NCBI GenBank assembly: GCA_030427635.1 | Contig: JAUIBA010000026.1 | Span: 1 to 54,947, forward strand | Direction: 5' to 3' | DNA: 54,947 nt | DNA from: Bacteroidia bacterium | GTDB taxonomy: Bacteria > Bacteroidota > Bacteroidia > Chitinophagales > Chitinophagaceae | Shown: piece after piece, positions 1 through 8,378 of the stretch | Layout: each line of letters starts with the position of its first letter | Numbering within the stretch: position 1 is the first letter of the stretch | Position numbers and translations under genes: made by a program | Notes under the pieces: model-generated | Database searches by the model: none | What the model saw: only the letters and a program-made list of their open reading frames with translations | Told to the model about the DNA's origin: nothing

Positions 1-1
1 C

Positions 2-125
2 GCTTTTTTTTGAAGTAACCATAAAGCAAAGAAGTTTATTGAAACTAATTTCAATAAACTTCTTCCAAAATCAATGCAGTAAAGGATTACAGCAGATTTT
101 ACCAACCATTTTTGGCCTATATATC
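2..125. repeat. Left copy of 124-bp terminal inverted repeat
   Basis: These 124 bases are an exact reverse complement of the last 124 bases of the window. The match stops abruptly at position 125. It contains a perfect hairpin with 16-bp arms and a 4-nt loop at 29-64. Because the window begins one base before the match and ends with it, the true repeat may extend outward past both ends. It is most likely the edge of a dispersed element at which the assembly broke; this is inference. Confidence 0.95.
29..64. terminator. Perfect 16-bp hairpin inside the terminal repeat
   Basis: Arms 29-44 and 49-64 are perfectly complementary around a CTAA loop. Read on the minus strand it lies just past the stop codon at 71 and is followed by a T-rich stretch, so it could terminate the minus-strand gene. 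The same hairpin recurs at 54885-54920. Confidence 0.5.
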
Positions 126-688
126 TTATTTATTGTTTCCGAGACTAAAGAGATTACTCCGCGATTTTCGGGTGTAATCTCATTGTTTCTGCCAAGAAGG
201 TCCTGCTCATCAATATTATGTTCATCTTCCCAAAAATGTAATCCATCGTTTGCTACTACTAAATCTGCGTAACGTGCATAATACCAGGCAAAAACAGGTA
301 AAAAAACAAAGAGCACATCAAAATAGCTGATTGGTATGTTTTCAAAGATGTACACATAGCTATATTCTCCACTAAACCTAAATAAGAGATAGGAAAGGAT
401 AATAAATATGTAAATAATAATGGATTTCGGTGTTGGGAGTTCATTTTTCTTAATTCTGTTTATCACCATAATGAAAGCAAATATGGGTATCGACAAAGTA
501 ATCAAAACGGACACTACATTTAAACGGAGATTAACAAACAACGCCAGTATCCCCAGTGACTTTATGGCACAACTTATTGGTACAATAAATACATATATAA
601 CAACGCATATCACAAAACCAAGAATAATTCTTCTATAATGTTCTTTAAGCGCAGTACGCCATTCCTTTAAATATACTGGGTTAAGCAT
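71..688 (-). CDS. Truncated membrane protein, likely N-terminus of a KAP-type P-loop NTPase
   Basis: The 205-residue product has about four hydrophobic membrane segments between residues 20 and 145, then a soluble tail with DEHNIDEQDLLGRNNEI. A D-x-LGR motif followed by a helix after a membrane region is typical of the stretch just before the Walker A loop of KAP-family NTPases. No Walker A or B follows, because the frame enters the terminal repeat: the last 17 residues are encoded inside it. The gene is therefore probably cut off by an inserted element, or by the contig end. It is visibly A+T-richer than its neighbours, which suggests acquired DNA. The family assignment rests on layout and one short motif, so it is tentative. 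Confidence 0.55.
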   Translation of the reverse strand: MLNPVYLKEWRTALKEHYRRIILGFVICVVIYVFIVPISCAIKSLGILALFVNLRLNVVSVLITLSIPIFAFIMVINRIKKNELPTPKSIIIYIFIILSYLLFRFSGEYSYVYIFENIPISYFDVLFVFLPVFAWYYARYADLVVANDGLHFWEDEHNIDEQDLLGRNNEITPENRGVISLVSETINKIYRPKMVGKICCNPLLH

Positions 689-1176
689 ATCGCAATTTAC
701 ATCTATTCGTTTTCTTTATTGATATTTATACAGTCACTTCCCCCTCCCGTCACTCACCTCCTTTGGCGTGATTTTTGCGGAATAAATTCCTTCACCCTAT
801 CCCAAAATCCTATGTCATTGTCAGCTCCTGCACTTGCTATGCTTTACCTGTATGGCAGGAAACTTTCTATACATTACAAATTATCCGCGAGTAATTTTTG
901 TAACCTTTTTGGGAACTTTCATCATACAGAAACAACTGCAAGCATTTGTTTTACAACAACTTATGAGCATCCTGTTGCTGAGTAAAAATAAACTGCGCAC
1001 TGCGCAGTTTTACACTTTACTGCATATTGTTTAAGGTTCCCTTCTGATGCTCACACGTCAGGCTGGTTATAGTAGCCATCGTCACAAATAGCACACTTGC
1101 AGTATTTTCTCAGAAAGCTGTAACAAAAACAGTATTTTGACGATATACTCATAACGAACCACTATTTATATATACA
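689..1176. other. Gene-poor 488-bp interval
   Basis: I see no convincing gene here. An 88-codon plus-strand frame at 719-985 lacks any recognisable composition or motif. The interval must hold the promoters of the divergent genes on both sides. Its only clear structure is the near-palindrome at 990-1010. Confidence 0.6.
990..1010. repeat. Palindrome with 10-bp arms and a single-base centre
   Basis: AAACTGCGCA and TGCGCAGTTT flank one central C. The symmetry, G+C-rich core and position about 170 bp upstream of the ABC ATPase gene fit a dimeric-regulator operator. It could also be a weak terminator, since TTTT follows. Confidence 0.45.
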
Positions 1177-2037
1177 ATGTTACAGATATCCAACCTCTCC
1201 AAGACATATCCCAACGGCACTCAGGCGCTGAAGGATGTATCACTTTCCATATCTAATGGCATGTTTGGCCTGCTGGGACCCAATGGTGCCGGTAAGTCAT
1301 CGCTCATGCGCACGATAGCTACGCTTCAGGACCCTGACAGCGGTAGTATTATCTTTAACGGCATAGATGTGCTGAAACAAAAGCAGGAGCTGCGCAAAGT
1401 GCTGGGCTACCTGCCACAGGAGTTCGGTGTGTATCCTAAAGTGTCGGCCGAGGAAATGCTGCATTATGTAGCCCGGCTGAAAGGAATAGCAAATGATAAA
1501 GAAAGAAAAGAGCTGGTAAAGGCCCTGCTGGAGCAGGTAAATCTTTATCAGCACCGCAATAAATACCTCGGCGGATACTCCGGAGGCATGAAACAGCGCT
1601 TTGGTATTGCCCAGGCGCTCATAGGCGACCCGCAACTCATAATTGTGGATGAGCCTACTGCCGGTCTGGACCCCGCCGAGCGTCTGCGGTTTAACAACCT
1701 GCTGAGTGAAATAGGTGAGAATATTGTAGTCATACTCAGCACTCATATTGTGGAAGATGTAAGCGAGCTGTGCAATGATATGGCCATAATAGCCAGTGGT
1801 CAGGTAGTGCAGCGTGGCAATCCTGAGAGCCTGCTTAATGAATTCAGCGGCCGCATATGGAGCAAAAAAGTAGCTAAAGAAGATGTGGCTGCCATTCAGT
1901 CACAGCATCGGCTGGTGCTGTCCAAGCTCAGTGCAGGTAGAATGGTGGTACATATCTATAGCGAAACCGACCCCGGCAATGGCTTTGTTCCGGAGCGGGC
2001 TACATTGGAAGACATCTATTTTGCCAACATCTCCTAA
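1177..2037 (+). CDS. ABC transporter ATP-binding protein (ABC-2 type)
   Basis: This 286-residue cytoplasmic ATPase should energise the permease encoded 20 bp downstream. All nucleotide-binding motifs are visible: Walker A GPNGAGKS at 34-41, Q-loop Gln81, signature YSGGMKQ at 134-140, Walker B LIIVDEP at 154-160 and H-loop His190. After the ATPase core comes a C-terminal extension of about 70 residues, as in DrrA/CcmA-like exporters of the ABC-2 class. The ATG at 1177 places the usual N-terminal beta strand at the start. The transported substrate cannot be told from sequence. Confidence 0.93.
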   Translation: MLQISNLSKTYPNGTQALKDVSLSISNGMFGLLGPNGAGKSSLMRTIATLQDPDSGSIIFNGIDVLKQKQELRKVLGYLPQEFGVYPKVSAEEMLHYVARLKGIANDKERKELVKALLEQVNLYQHRNKYLGGYSGGMKQRFGIAQALIGDPQLIIVDEPTAGLDPAERLRFNNLLSEIGENIVVILSTHIVEDVSELCNDMAIIASGQVVQRGNPESLLNEFSGRIWSKKVAKEDVAAIQSQHRLVLSKLSAGRMVVHIYSETDPGNGFVPERATLEDIYFANIS

Positions 2038-2057
2038 CCTCTTAAAACAGAACAATC

Positions 2058-5000
2058 ATGTTTGGTGCCGTATTTTCTTTTGAGGTAAGGCGACTATTAC
2101 GCGTCCCCTCTACATACATATATTTTGTAGTGCTGGCTCTGGTTGCCGCATTTGTAGCCATGCTTTCAGGTGGGCTCATACCAGAAGCTAAGTTCAACTT
2201 TGGCGGTGAGAAGATCTATGCCAATGCCCCCATTGTAATAGATGCATTCTATTCATTTATGACCAATTATGTAGGTCTTATTATCCTCGTGGCTATAGTA
2301 GGTAATGCTGTACTGAAGGACTTTCAGTTCAATACATATACAATGGTGTTCTCTACACCGGTATCCAAGTTCGATTATCTGGGAGGTCGTTTTGCTGCAG
2401 CCATGCTCATATCTATGCTGGTACTACTGGGTCCCGCGGTAGGTCTTATGGCTGGCTATGCTACCCCAGGGCTTATTCCTGAGCGCATAGGACCTTTTAT
2501 GCTGGCTCCATATCTGCACATCTACTGGCAGACGGTGATACCTAACATACTCATTTTCGGTACTATATTCTTTGCCGTAAGCCTAATCTCCAGGGATATA
2601 TTTGTGATATGGCTGTCCCTGATTGTGTTTTTTGTAGCAAACGGGGTCGCTTCATCTGTTTTTAAGTCACTGGATACTCAGACACTGGGTGCCATCGCCG
2701 ACCCTCAGGGTGCCTATGCCAAGCGTATGATTACCCGTTACTGGAGTACGTGGGACAAGAACCATCGCACCGTTTCTATGGAAGGCATATTTATAGTAAA
2801 CAGGCTTGTGTGGCTGGCCATAACGGCAGGCGTATGGGCTTTGGGATACTCCTTCTTCTCATTCAGTGCCGCCCCCCGGCGAATATCATTCAGAAAACAG
2901 ACGGTTCCCACTTCCGGCAAAGTGAGCTTTGTACCTGTTGCATTCCACAAAGATGCACTGCCACACACACACCGCAGTTACACTACAGCCACTATGCTGC
3001 GCAATCTGTGGGGGCTGTCTGTAAACGAATGTAAAACACTGCTGCGCAATGTATACTTCCGTATCATATTGCTTTTCGGTCTCCTGTTCCTCTTCCTCAC
3101 ATCGGCACAGATAGGCCAGATATTTGAAACCCGCACCTACCCGGTCACATATCAGGTGGTAGAGTACTTCAGCGGTATATTTAGTCTGTTCATCATCATC
3201 CTTACTATTCTCTTCAGTGGTGAGATAGTCTGGCGTGCACGGGAGTTCAGAATGAGCAATATACTGGATGCCCTCCCTGTGCCTAACTGGGTATATTACG
3301 TAAGCAAGCTCAGTGGTCTGCTGTTCATGCAGGTACTGCTGCAGATAGTAATGGTGGTAGCGGGCATTATGGTACAGCTCTCTAAAGGATATACACACCT
3401 TGAGCTGGGCGTGTACCTGGAGTATGCCTTCGGCTTCGGTCTTATAGACCTCTGGCTGCTGGCTGTGCTGGCTGTGTTTATACAAACATTGTCTCCCAAT
3501 AAATTTCTGGGGTACTTTATTGTTGCTATCTTCTACTTCTGGAATACATTTTTTGCATCCATAGTGCTGAAGCACAAGCTGTGGGTATTCTCATCAGATC
3601 CCGGCGTAATCTGGTCTGATATGAACCGGTTCGGTCATTTGCCATACCCTTTCCTTGTATTTAAGCTCTATTGGGGTGCATTATGCGTAGCGCTTGCAGG
3701 CCTGTCATCATTGCTTTGGGCACGCGGTGCAGAAGGCAGCCTGAAACTACGTCTGAAAAACGCACAACATCGTGCCAACAGAAAATCATGGGCACTGGTA
3801 GCCGTTTCTCTTATGGTGTTTATAGGATGTGGCAGCTTCATTTATTACAACACGAATGTGCTCAATACCAGCCTTACCGATTTTCAGGAACAGGAAAAGC
3901 AGGCCGATTATGAGCGCAGGTTTGCACGGTATAAGAACCGCCCTCAACCACGGGTTACAGACATAAAGCTGAATGTGGACCTCTACCCCGACCAACGCTC
4001 ACTGAAAGCAAACGGAACTTACCTTTTACAGAACAAAACAAACAGCCCCATAGACTCCATACATGTACTGATTCTGGAAGGTGTGAACGTGACCAGAATG
4101 GCACTTTCACGCCCTGCCAGTCAGGTATTCTATGACAGCACAGTTGCATATCGCATCTTGAAGCTGGCACAGCCACTGCAACCTGGCGATTCTGTAACCC
4201 TTGCATTTGAAGTAGGTATGCAGCCTCATGGCTTTACCCAGTCATTCAGGGGACTGAATACACCTATATATAATGGCACATTTATTAACAATCAGGCATT
4301 TCTGCCCGCCATTGGCTACAATAACGGATTTGAACTCACTGATAATGCCGACAGGAAAAAGCACAACCTGCCCTACCGTGCCACAGCCAACAATATAGAT
4401 GACACCGCCTCCTGGCAGCGCAACCTGTTTGTAACCGATGCCGACTTTGTAACCTTTGATGCCACAGTCAGTACCGTAAAAGGACAAACAGCAGTGGCCC
4501 CCGGCTACCTGCAGCGTGAGTGGACAGAGAACGGACGCAGCTATTTCCATTATAAAATGGATAGCCCTATTCTCAACTTCTACTCATTCCTCTCAGCCCG
4601 TTACAAGGTTAAAAAGGACAAATGGAAAAATACCAGTATAGAAGTGTATTACCATCCGGGACACGAATACAACCTTGACAGAATGATAAAAGGTATTAAA
4701 AAGTCTCTGGATTATTATACTACCGTATTCTCTCCCTACCAGCACAGGCAGGTACGTATACTGGAGTTCCCCAGATACTCATCTTTTGCGCAGTCATTCC
4801 CCAATACAATACCTTTTTCTGAAAGCATTGGCTTCATTGCCGATGTGGAATCAAGCAAAGACAACGTAGACTACCCATTCTATGTTACTGCTCATGAGGT
4901 GGCACACCAGTGGTTTGCGCATCAGGTAGTAGGTGCCGATGTAGAAGGTTCAAACGCCCTTTCTGAATCACTGGCACAATACGGCTCCATAATGGTACTG

Positions 5001-5717
5001 GAGCGGGAGTATGGCGAAGAACGCCTCCGCAAGTTCCTGAAGATAGAAATGGACAACTATCTGCGTACGCGCTCTTCAGAGTCAGAAAAAGAAAAGCCAT
5101 GGATGCTGGCCGATGCTGGACAGGGGTATATCCTATACCAGAAAGGGGGCATACAGATGCATGCTCTGGCCAAATACATGGGTGAAGACAGCATGAATAG
5201 CGCACTGAAGAGATTCATAGACCGCTATGCATTCCAGGGTCCTCCCTACCCCACTACCCGCGATCTGGTAAGAGAAATCAGAATGTCCACACCAGACTCT
5301 CTTCAGTATTTTGTAACAGATGCTTTTGAAAAGATAACCTTGTATGACAACAAAATAACTGATGCAAAAATGAATGGCAGCAACGGCAACTGGGTTGTAG
5401 ATGCCACAATAGAGTCATACAAGATGTATGCCGACAGTAACGGCAAAGAAACAAAAGTAGCTGGCAGCAACTATATAGAGGTAGCTGTATATAAAGACCG
5501 TAAGACCCGTAGTTACCTGGGCCGGTATAAATTGCATGGAGGCAAAAATGAACTGCACATACCTGTCACATTCAAGCCGTATAAGGTTGTGGTGGACCCC
5601 AGAGAGCTACTCATAGACCGCCAGCAGGATGATAATGAATTCAGACTGGGGAAAGATGATGATGACGATGACAAGGAAGACAAGAAGTCATCTTCTGTAA
5701 AAGCTACAAGAGGTTAG
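2058..5717 (+). CDS. ABC-2 permease fused to M1-family aminopeptidase domain
   Basis: The 1219-residue protein has two ABC-2-type membrane regions (roughly residues 15-275 and 315-600) followed by a large extracytoplasmic M1 metallopeptidase region. The zinc site is visible as H946-E-V-A-H950 with Glu970 in LSESLAQY downstream, and Tyr in LYQKGG fits the catalytic tyrosine. The usual GAMEN exopeptidase motif is not seen; NTIPFSESIGF occupies that region. The C-terminus carries a run of aspartates followed by lysines. It pairs with the ATPase just upstream. Such fusions are known in Bacteroidota but, as far as I know, their substrates are not established; whether the peptidase acts on an exported peptide is speculation. 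Confidence 0.9.
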   Translation: MFGAVFSFEVRRLLRVPSTYIYFVVLALVAAFVAMLSGGLIPEAKFNFGGEKIYANAPIVIDAFYSFMTNYVGLIILVAIVGNAVLKDFQFNTYTMVFSTPVSKFDYLGGRFAAAMLISMLVLLGPAVGLMAGYATPGLIPERIGPFMLAPYLHIYWQTVIPNILIFGTIFFAVSLISRDIFVIWLSLIVFFVANGVASSVFKSLDTQTLGAIADPQGAYAKRMITRYWSTWDKNHRTVSMEGIFIVNRLVWLAITAGVWALGYSFFSFSAAPRRISFRKQTVPTSGKVSFVPVAFHKDALPHTHRSYTTATMLRNLWGLSVNECKTLLRNVYFRIILLFGLLFLFLTSAQIGQIFETRTYPVTYQVVEYFSGIFSLFIIILTILFSGEIVWRAREFRMSNILDALPVPNWVYYVSKLSGLLFMQVLLQIVMVVAGIMVQLSKGYTHLELGVYLEYAFGFGLIDLWLLAVLAVFIQTLSPNKFLGYFIVAIFYFWNTFFASIVLKHKLWVFSSDPGVIWSDMNRFGHLPYPFLVFKLYWGALCVALAGLSSLLWARGAEGSLKLRLKNAQHRANRKSWALVAVSLMVFIGCGSFIYYNTNVLNTSLTDFQEQEKQADYERRFARYKNRPQPRVTDIKLNVDLYPDQRSLKANGTYLLQNKTNSPIDSIHVLILEGVNVTRMALSRPASQVFYDSTVAYRILKLAQPLQPGDSVTLAFEVGMQPHGFTQSFRGLNTPIYNGTFINNQAFLPAIGYNNGFELTDNADRKKHNLPYRATANNIDDTASWQRNLFVTDADFVTFDATVSTVKGQTAVAPGYLQREWTENGRSYFHYKMDSPILNFYSFLSARYKVKKDKWKNTSIEVYYHPGHEYNLDRMIKGIKKSLDYYTTVFSPYQHRQVRILEFPRYSSFAQSFPNTIPFSESIGFIADVESSKDNVDYPFYVTAHEVAHQWFAHQVVGADVEGSNALSESLAQYGSIMVLEREYGEERLRKFLKIEMDNYLRTRSSESEKEKPWMLADAGQGYILYQKGGIQMHALAKYMGEDSMNSALKRFIDRYAFQGPPYPTTRDLVREIRMSTPDSLQYFVTDAFEKITLYDNKITDAKMNGSNGNWVVDATIESYKMYADSNGKETKVAGSNYIEVAVYKDRKTRSYLGRYKLHGGKNELHIPVTFKPYKVVVDPRELLIDRQQDDNEFRLGKDDDDDDKEDKKSSSVKATRG

Positions 5718-5730
5718 TTTAATTATCAGG

Positions 5731-5750
5731 CCCGGAGGTAACGCTCCGGG
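5731..5750 (+). terminator. Weak hairpin after the ABC permease/peptidase gene
   Basis: CCCGGAG and CTCCGGG form a 7-bp stem around GTAACG, 14 bp past the stop codon. No T run follows, so termination would be weak. Confidence 0.35.
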
Positions 5751-5801
5751 TCTGGCAGTTATAAGTAATGGGATGTTTACAGCGTGCAGAAAAGGAAAGA
5801 G

Positions 5802-5809
5802 TATATTTG
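5802..5809 (+). promoter_or_regulatory. TAnnTTTG box of fdhD
   Basis: TATATTTG ends 4 nt before the ATG at 5814. This matches the Bacteroidota -7 element and would give a nearly or fully leaderless mRNA. Confidence 0.5.
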
Positions 5810-5813
5810 GGTT

Positions 5814-6641
5814 ATGCAACCTGCTATTAGTACTGTAGTAAAAAGAGTATGGCACAACCATAGCCAGGAAGAGCCTGACCTGTTAGCTACAGAAGAACCG
5901 CTGGAAATACGGCTACGCTATCACAGTACCACAGGCATACAGACAAAAAGCATCTCTGTCACTATGCGCACACCGGGGCACGATGCAGAGCTGGCACTGG
6001 GCTTTCTGTATTCTGAAGCTATCGTTGCTTCAGGTAATGACATTACAGACATTAGCATTGCATCAGAAGAAAATGACAATGTGCTATATGTAACTCTTGC
6101 ACCTCATATAAAACCTGACTTAGCAAAACTGGAACGAAACTTCTACACCACATCCAGCTGTGGTGTATGTGGCAAAGCATCAATAGAAGCAGTAATGGAT
6201 GCCTGCCCTGTTCTGGACACAAAAGATACTTTGCAGATATCACATAACCTGATTTTTGCATTGCCGGAAAAGCTAAGGCAGCAGCAGCAGTTATTTGAGC
6301 ATACCGGAGGCTTGCATGGCGTTGCCCTGTTTGACCTTGAAGGGCAAATATTACTGCTGCGCGAAGATGTAGGCCGGCACAATGCTATGGACAAGTTGAT
6401 GGGTGCTGCTATGAATAAGGGAATGTTGCCACTCAATAGTCACATCCTTTTATTAAGTGGCAGAGCCAGTTTTGAACTCATGCAGAAGGCAGCTATGGCA
6501 GGGCTGAAAGTGGTAGCTGCTGTGGGTGCTCCATCCAGCCTGGCAGTAAAAATGGCCGAAGAATGGGGAATAACGCTGATTGGCTTTTTGAGAGATGAAC
6601 GTTATAATATTTATACAGGAGCGCACAGAATAGTAACTTAG
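5814..6641 (+). CDS. fdhD: Formate dehydrogenase accessory sulfurtransferase FdhD
   Basis: FdhD moves sulfur from a cysteine desulfurase to the molybdenum cofactor of formate dehydrogenase and related enzymes in the cytoplasm. The conserved SCGVCGK pair (Cys116 and Cys119 from this start) is the sulfur-carrying loop, and the family blocks TPGHDAELALGFL, REDVGRHNAMDKL and LSGRASFELMQKA are all present. I chose ATG 5814 because a promoter box lies just upstream; an in-frame GTG at 5784 would add ten residues without family resemblance. No formate dehydrogenase or molybdopterin genes lie in the window, so the client enzyme is elsewhere. Confidence 0.93.
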   Translation: MQPAISTVVKRVWHNHSQEEPDLLATEEPLEIRLRYHSTTGIQTKSISVTMRTPGHDAELALGFLYSEAIVASGNDITDISIASEENDNVLYVTLAPHIKPDLAKLERNFYTTSSCGVCGKASIEAVMDACPVLDTKDTLQISHNLIFALPEKLRQQQQLFEHTGGLHGVALFDLEGQILLLREDVGRHNAMDKLMGAAMNKGMLPLNSHILLLSGRASFELMQKAAMAGLKVVAAVGAPSSLAVKMAEEWGITLIGFLRDERYNIYTGAHRIVT

Positions 6642-6664
6642 TAATATAAAGAGAAAAGCATACA

Positions 6665-7036
6665 ATGAAAATACGCATAAGAGGCAATTCCATCAGGATA
6701 CGGGTATCCCGCTCTGAAGTAGAGTTGCTGGCAGCAGAGGGAAGGCTTGAAGAAAAGACAGAACTGCCAAACGGTACATTCAGTTACATACTACAAAGCA
6801 GTAATAAATATGACCATTTGAATGCAGGCTATGAGCATGGGGCAATAACCATGTACATACCCCATAGCATTGCCACACAATGGGCAGGCAATGACACAGT
6901 AGGATATGAATATAATTTGCCACTCACCAGTGGAGGGGTATTATATCTGCTCCTGGAGAAGGATTTCAAATGTATAGATGCTGCAGTAAAAGAAGACCAG
7001 AGCGATAATTACGAAAACCCATTAAAATCCTGTTAA
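6665..7036 (+). CDS. Small conserved protein of unknown function next to fdhD
   Basis: The 123-residue product begins MKIRIRGNSIRIRVSRSEVE and alternates short beta strands with polar loops, without signal peptide or membrane segment. Its tail EDQSDNYENPLKSC ends in a near-terminal cysteine. It starts 23 bp after fdhD and is probably cotranscribed. I recall similar proteins beside molybdenum-cofactor genes in Bacteroidota but cannot name a characterised homologue. A role linked to FdhD is suggested by position only. Confidence 0.75.
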   Translation: MKIRIRGNSIRIRVSRSEVELLAAEGRLEEKTELPNGTFSYILQSSNKYDHLNAGYEHGAITMYIPHSIATQWAGNDTVGYEYNLPLTSGGVLYLLLEKDFKCIDAAVKEDQSDNYENPLKSC

Positions 7037-7079
7037 TAAGGCTATATCTGCTGATATATAACCCGACATAGTACTGAAC

Positions 7080-7598
7080 TTGGAATTCGAAGAACTATAT
7101 CACGCCTATAAGGACATGGTGTATAACCTGGCGGTAAACTATGTGCAGCATACAGAAGATGCACAGGAGATTACTCAGGATGTATTCGTATCGGTTTACC
7201 GGTCTATGGATAAGTTCGAAAACAGGGCCAGCATATCTACCTGGATATATAGAATCACCATCAATCGCTGCCTGGATGTGCTGAAAGCCCGAAAGCGGAA
7301 GAAGCGGCTGGGCTTTCTGGTATCCATTTTTGATAGTACAGCCGTCGCAGACCCTCCCTCATTTGATCACCCTGGCATAAAGATGGAGCAAAAGGAGGTT
7401 ATGCGGCAGCTTTTTGATTATATCAATGAGCTGCCGCCCAATCAGAAAACCGCACTGCTGCTCACAAAAACAGAGCAAATGTCACAGGCCGATGTAGCTG
7501 AAATAATGGGTATTACTCCCAAAGCTGTAGAATCTCTGGTGCAGCGGGCCAAAGCAAATCTTACTGCCAGATTGAGTAAAAACGAGGGAAAAAAGTAA
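7080..7598 (+). CDS. ECF-family RNA polymerase sigma factor
   Basis: This 172-residue protein has both ECF sigma domains. Region 2 spans about residues 5-75 (EITQDVFVSVYRSMDKFE then STWIYRITINRCLD), and region 4 about 115-165 (MSQADVAEIMGITPKAVESL, the -35-binding helix-turn-helix). The start is a TTG at 7080, since no ATG lies between it and the in-frame stop just upstream and the first residues MEFEELYHAYKDMVYN match the family start. The genes directly downstream encode a one-TM protein and a periplasmic sensor-like protein, the usual partners of a signal-controlled ECF factor. Confidence 0.93.
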   Translation: MEFEELYHAYKDMVYNLAVNYVQHTEDAQEITQDVFVSVYRSMDKFENRASISTWIYRITINRCLDVLKARKRKKRLGFLVSIFDSTAVADPPSFDHPGIKMEQKEVMRQLFDYINELPPNQKTALLLTKTEQMSQADVAEIMGITPKAVESLVQRAKANLTARLSKNEGKK

Positions 7599-7629
7599 AA
7601 CAATCGTCTTATAACCAGTGAATAATAAC

Positions 7630-7902
7630 ATGAAGCCATCTTTTCCGCATAATCCATCCGATCTGCTGCACGAAATACAGCGCTTGGATGCACCACCCTT
7701 TCTGCTCACCCGCATAAAAGAAAAGGTTGCCCGGGTATATGAGCAGAAGGTGACGCCTGCATTTGCTACGGCATCTGTGTGTATGCTGCTGCTTGTATTC
7801 GTATTGAATATATGGATAGTGAAAGCCCCGGCACCAGAAGCGACACCCCTACAGAAGTCGGGACAATTCATGTTTTTCACAAACAACTCTCTGTACGACT
7901 GA
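7630..7902 (+). CDS. Small single-TM protein, possible anti-sigma factor
   Basis: The 90-residue product has a short cytoplasmic N-terminus rich in leucine and charged residues (DLLHEIQRLDAPPFLLTRIKEK), one membrane segment near residues 45-65 and a short exported tail. It lies between an ECF sigma gene and a gene for a membrane-tethered periplasmic protein, and overlaps the latter as TGATG. This layout fits a minimal anti-sigma factor of the CnrY type. No ZAS zinc motif is present, and the assignment rests on context. GTG 7618 is an alternative start. Confidence 0.7.
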   Translation: MKPSFPHNPSDLLHEIQRLDAPPFLLTRIKEKVARVYEQKVTPAFATASVCMLLLVFVLNIWIVKAPAPEATPLQKSGQFMFFTNNSLYD

Positions 7903-8378
7903 TGCGGCGCGAAAAATTCATATCATTTATCGCTTTGGGATTGCTGGTATCTAACCTCATCATGGTGTTTTACATCCTGAAAGGTAGAGAACAGCAGCCT
8001 GCTCACGGCATGCCCCCCCCGGGTGAAGGACCCAGGGCCATCATTATAGAGCGGCTACACTTCAATAACGAACAGGCTGCTGCTTATGAGCTACTGATAC
8101 ATGAGCACCGGCGGGCAGTTAATGCATCTAATGAAAGGATACTGGACATAAAAAACAAGCTTTATATTACACTGGTTCATCCTGATGAACACCTGCGGGA
8201 TTCACTCACCGACGCACTGGCCGCAGAGCAGCGGTCAATAGAAATGGTGCATTACCACCACTTTGAAGACATTCATAAATTATGCAAGCCCGATCAGGAA
8301 AAAGACTTTGAACACCTGGCAGAAGATTTCACCAGACTGTTTGGACCACCTAAACACCCCAGACCACGTGTACGTTGA
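7902..8378 (+). CDS. Periplasmic heavy-metal-sensor/Spy-CpxP-like protein
   Basis: The 158-residue product has an N-terminal membrane anchor (residues about 7-27) and a mostly helical, charged periplasmic domain. Two features fit the CnrX/Spy/CpxP helical-hairpin fold: a helix with FNNEQAAAYELLIHEHRRAV, and a later His-rich helix with MVHYHHFEDIHKLCKPDQ carrying HYHH and one Cys. Proteins of this class bind metals such as Cu, Ni or Zn and relay the signal to an anti-sigma factor. The ATG overlaps the upstream stop, so translation is probably coupled. Metal specificity cannot be read from sequence; the MbnP/MbnH genes downstream point to copper. Confidence 0.75.
   Translation: MRREKFISFIALGLLVSNLIMVFYILKGREQQPAHGMPPPGEGPRAIIIERLHFNNEQAAAYELLIHEHRRAVNASNERILDIKNKLYITLVHPDEHLRDSLTDALAAEQRSIEMVHYHHFEDIHKLCKPDQEKDFEHLAEDFTRLFGPPKHPRPRVR

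Noticed and set aside
719..985. 88-codon plus-strand frame in the gap after the first gene
   Set aside because: No signal, motif, start context or coding-like composition; it overlaps probable promoter DNA.
2886..3575. 229-codon minus-strand frame opposite the ABC permease gene
   Set aside because: Fully inside a clear plus-strand gene, Cys/His/Gln-rich and without family features; it is a mirror of the codon usage of the real gene.
5655..5680. Asp-Asp-Asp-Asp-Lys resembling an enterokinase site
   Set aside because: Falls in a low-complexity acidic tail; no reason to think it is a processing site in this organism.
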